Shown here: positions 14,192 through 16,435 of the stretch, one piece after another
How the letters are laid out: each line of letters opens with the position of its first letter
Numbering within the stretch: position 1 is the stretch's first letter
Origin: an uncultured Cryptobacterium sp.
GTDB lineage: Bacteria > Actinomycetota > Coriobacteriia > Coriobacteriales > Eggerthellaceae
DNA: 16,435 bases
Reading direction: 5' to 3'
NCBI GenBank assembly: GCA_900554685.1
Contig: USIG01000029.1
Span: forward strand, 1 to 16,435
Program-made: the position numbers and the translations under genes
The notes under the pieces: model-generated
Databases searched by the model: none
Told to the model about the DNA's origin: nothing
The model's input: the letters and a program-made list of their open reading frames with translations, nothing else

Positions 14192-15982
14192 ATGGGAGCC
14201 ACAATAGGAATCGATCTTGGAACTACGAATAGTTGCATGGCAACAATGGAAGGTGGCCGCGTAACCATTATTCCCAATGCGGAAGGGGAACGTACGACAC
14301 CAAGTGTTGTGGCTTTTTCCAAAGAAGGTGAGCGACTGGTTGGCAGCATTGCACAACGCCAGGCGGCAGTTAATCCTGACAGAACCATTTCTTCGGTTAA
14401 ACGCCATATGGGAACTTCATGGCAGGTAAAGATTGATGGCAAGTCGTATACGCCCCAGGAGCTCTCGGCAATGATATTGACAAAACTGCGTCGTGATGCT
14501 GAAAGCTTTTTAGGCCAAGAAGTTACCGATGCGGTTATTACCGTACCAGCATATTTTGATGATTCTCAGCGTCAGGCAACAAAAGACGCGGGTCGCATTG
14601 CTGGTCTTAATGTATTGCGTATTATCAATGAGCCTACCAGTGCTGCTCTTGCTTATGGTCTTGACAACGGTGCTGCACAAAAGGTTATGGTGTACGACTT
14701 GGGCGGTGGCACCTTCGATATTTCCATTATTGAGATCGGCGATGATGTTATAGAAGTACTCGCTACGTCGGGTGATAACCATCTTGGTGGCGATGACTTC
14801 GATGAATGTATCACCACGCATTTAGTGGGAATTTTTGAGCAACAAACGGGCGTGAACCTCAAGCGTGATGCAATGGCGCTGCAGCGTGTGCGTCAAGCGG
14901 CCGAGCAGGCGAAAAAGGAATTATCAAGCGCTACGTCAACCCAAGTAAACTTGCCGTTTCTTGCTCAAGGTTCTGCGGGTCCTCTTCATATGGATATTAC
15001 CCTGACTCGTGCAGAGTTTGATCGCTTAACTGCCCACTTGGTAGAACGTACAACAGGTCCTGTTCAATCAGCTCTCAATGATGCAGGCATTGCAGCATCA
15101 GAGCTCAGCAGTGTTTTACTGGTGGGAGGATCAACCCGAATTCCTGCTGTGCAGGATCACGTACGAGCACTGACGGGTAAAGAGCCCTCTTCCTCTATCA
15201 ATCCCGATGAGTGCGTGGCAACAGGTGCTGCTATCCAGGGCGAAACACTTTCGTCTTCCTCTTCTGGCATCGTGCAGGCAAATAGTCTTTTGCTGCTTGA
15301 TGTTACGCCGCTTTCTCTTTCTATTGAAACGGTAGGTGGCGTTGCTACGCGTTTGGTGGAGCGCAATACCACCTTGCCTGTGCATTATTCTCAGATATTT
15401 AGCACGGCAGCTCCGTTCCAGACCAGCGTAGAAATCAAGGTTCTTCAGGGCGAGCGTCCTATGGCGGCAGACAATAAAGCTATTGGCACGTTTCGCCTCA
15501 AAGGTATTAAACGTGCTCCTGCGGGTGTTCCTAAAATTGAGGTGACCTTTGACATTGATACCAATGGCATTTTGACGGTTTCGGCAAAGGATCTCGATTC
15601 AGGCCGTGAGCAATCTATCGTTATCGATGACTCTGATCGTATGTCGGATGAGGAAATAGAGCGCGCAATTCAAGACGCAAAAGATTACGCCGAAGAAGAC
15701 GAATTCCGCCGCGCTACGATGGAAGTACGTCAGAAGGCACAAGAACTTCTCGAGGAATGCAATCAGGCGCTTGCAAGTCTTGGCAAGCAGCTTGATAAAC
15801 ACGAAAAGCGCCAAATCAAAGCTGATATGGCGGAATTGCAGCGTATCTTAGCGCGTCGTCCAAGCAAAAAGGAAAAAGCAGATCCCGAGGCGGAGGCACG
15901 TAATATTGTCGTTGCCGCTGCGCGACTCGATCAATCGAGCACCCATGCGCGAGAACTGGCAAAAAATCAGACGAACGACTAG
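14192..15982 (+). CDS. Hsp70-family chaperone (DnaK-type)
   Basis: This is a 596-residue Hsp70. All three family signatures are present: IDLGTTNS (7-14), VYDLGGGTFD (167-176) and VLLVGGSTRIP (308-318). The interdomain linker LLLLDV (366-371) and the beta substrate domain (STAAPFQTSVEIKVLQGER) follow, then a shortened helical lid. The usual LSLGIET is LSLSIET here, and the C-terminal acidic tail of housekeeping DnaK is missing. ATG 14192 has AAGGA six bases upstream; an earlier ATG at 14159 would add 11 unrelated residues. It sits with a J protein and a DUF5685 gene and without hrcA or grpE, so it is probably a specialised paralogue with the adjacent J protein as partner, although a sole DnaK cannot be excluded from this window. 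Confidence 0.93.
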   Translation: MGATIGIDLGTTNSCMATMEGGRVTIIPNAEGERTTPSVVAFSKEGERLVGSIAQRQAAVNPDRTISSVKRHMGTSWQVKIDGKSYTPQELSAMILTKLRRDAESFLGQEVTDAVITVPAYFDDSQRQATKDAGRIAGLNVLRIINEPTSAALAYGLDNGAAQKVMVYDLGGGTFDISIIEIGDDVIEVLATSGDNHLGGDDFDECITTHLVGIFEQQTGVNLKRDAMALQRVRQAAEQAKKELSSATSTQVNLPFLAQGSAGPLHMDITLTRAEFDRLTAHLVERTTGPVQSALNDAGIAASELSSVLLVGGSTRIPAVQDHVRALTGKEPSSSINPDECVATGAAIQGETLSSSSSGIVQANSLLLLDVTPLSLSIETVGGVATRLVERNTTLPVHYSQIFSTAAPFQTSVEIKVLQGERPMAADNKAIGTFRLKGIKRAPAGVPKIEVTFDIDTNGILTVSAKDLDSGREQSIVIDDSDRMSDEEIERAIQDAKDYAEEDEFRRATMEVRQKAQELLEECNQALASLGKQLDKHEKRQIKADMAELQRILARRPSKKEKADPEAEARNIVVAAARLDQSSTHARELAKNQTND

Positions 15983-16092
15983 CGTGCTGCACGTCCAGGC
16001 CGTGCTGGGTGGTTAAAACGCTAAGAGCGTGTTGATGGCGGCAAACAGCAGAGCGCAAGGTTGTAAGGAAAGTTCTTTTTCGGTGAAAGCCC
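15983..16092. other. Non-coding stretch after the Hsp70 gene
   Basis: Two weak hairpins occur: GCACG/CGTGC around 15990-16005 and ACGCT/AGCGT (16018-16030). Neither is followed by a proper T-run, so an intrinsic terminator of the his-chaperone transcript is not clearly present. No credible gene is seen. Confidence 0.4.
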
Positions 16093-16122
16093 TTACCGCT
16101 TCTGTGTTCTTTGCGCTATACT
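16093..16122 (+). promoter_or_regulatory. Promoter for the T-box transcript
   Basis: TTACCG (16093-16098) and TATACT (16117-16122) lie 18 bp apart. The -10 is a five-of-six match. Transcription would start near 16129, just before the 5' strand of T-box Stem I, which is where such a promoter should be. Confidence 0.55.
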
Positions 16123-16136
16123 TCATCGCACATGCA

Positions 16137-16435
16137 ATGACGAAGACAGCATGTCGCGGGCGGTCGGTGGCGGCCGTGATTCATTCCAGAGAGTTGCTCT
16201 TTGGCTGGAAAAGCAACATGAATCGTTGACATGATTCCCTTCTGAGCTTCAAGGTGAACGCAGGATTTAGCTGCAGGGCGTAAACGCGTTTTGTACTAAG
16301 TGGATGTTTTAGTCTTGACGGGAGCTCCCGAAATAGAGCAAACGAGTGGGTGTTCAAGCGCTGAGGTAATACAGCGTATAGAGCATCAACCAGGGTGGTA
16401 CCGCGAGAGCCCTTCTCGTCCTTGGAAGTAAAGGA
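16137..16435 (+). promoter_or_regulatory. T-box leader (uncharged-tRNA riboswitch), candidate Phe specifier; 3' end outside window
   Basis: The core AGGGTGGTACCGCG at 16392-16405 is the T-box sequence that pairs with the tRNA acceptor end. Stem I is traceable: GAAG/CTTC (16142-16145 with 16239-16242), CATGTC/GACATG (16150-16155 with 16228-16233), GATTCAT/ATGAATC (16178-16184 with 16218-16224) and GTTGCT/AGCAAC (16193-16198 with 16212-16217), with the CAGAGAG bulge and GGCTGG distal loop. The specifier loop is 16234-16238; one base before the lower helix, as in glyQ T-boxes, the codon reads UUC (16235-16237), Phe. AUU or UCC are the alternatives. A Stem III-like hairpin CGCTG/CAGCG is at 16359-16376. 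The antiterminator CCAGGG pairs with CCTTGG downstream. The terminator half and the regulated gene, probably a phenylalanyl-tRNA synthetase, lie beyond the end. Confidence 0.9.

Noticed and set aside
14014..14442. 142-codon open frame on the - strand across the J-protein and Hsp70 genes
   Set aside because: It spans two conserved genes on the other strand and has no start signal.
16029..16229. 66-codon open frame after the Hsp70 gene
   Set aside because: It runs through the promoter and Stem I of the T-box leader and lacks a ribosome site.

Overview
The window is a compact chromosomal segment from a low-to-mid GC bacterium, most likely an actinobacterium of the class Coriobacteriia. I infer this from the combined features and not from any database match: short-form HisG working with HisZ, a HisA of the ordinary (not PriA) type, a T-box leader, and Gram-positive style ribosome binding sites. 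I see no insertion sequence, phage gene, CRISPR array, tRNA or rRNA.

Layout. (1) Positions 1-3075, + strand: two tandem, very similar Na+-coupled transporters of the neurotransmitter:sodium symporter (NSS/SNF) family. The first is cut by the window edge. A patch of degenerate short repeats overlaps its stop codon. (2) 3127-3162: a strong hairpin terminator that can serve both strands. (3) 3171-4438, - strand: a universal stress protein and a gamma-carbonic-anhydrase-like hexapeptide-repeat protein, followed by a 330-bp divergent intergenic region. (4) 4769-12510, + strand: a histidine biosynthesis operon in the order hisZG (one fused ORF), hisD, hisC, hisB, hisH, hisA, hisF, hisI. HisZ and HisG make phosphoribosyl-ATP; HisI opens the adenine ring; HisA isomerises ProFAR; HisH and HisF make imidazole glycerol phosphate and AICAR; HisB dehydrates; HisC transaminates; HisD makes histidine. 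HisE (phosphoribosyl-ATP pyrophosphatase) and histidinol-phosphatase are not in the window. (5) 12520-15982, + strand: directly after hisI with no terminator lie a DUF5685-type protein, a J-domain protein with TPR-like helices and a cysteine-rich tail, and an Hsp70. This looks like a dedicated but uncharacterised chaperone cassette. (6) 15983-16435: non-coding, with a promoter and a T-box leader (+ strand). The geometry of its specifier loop suggests a UUC (Phe) codon. The regulated gene lies past the window end.

Most interesting points: the DUF5685 / J-protein / Hsp70 cassette appended to the his operon, the HisZ-HisG single-chain fusion, a glutaminase-motif substitution in HisH, and a T-box with an extra hairpin in Stem I.
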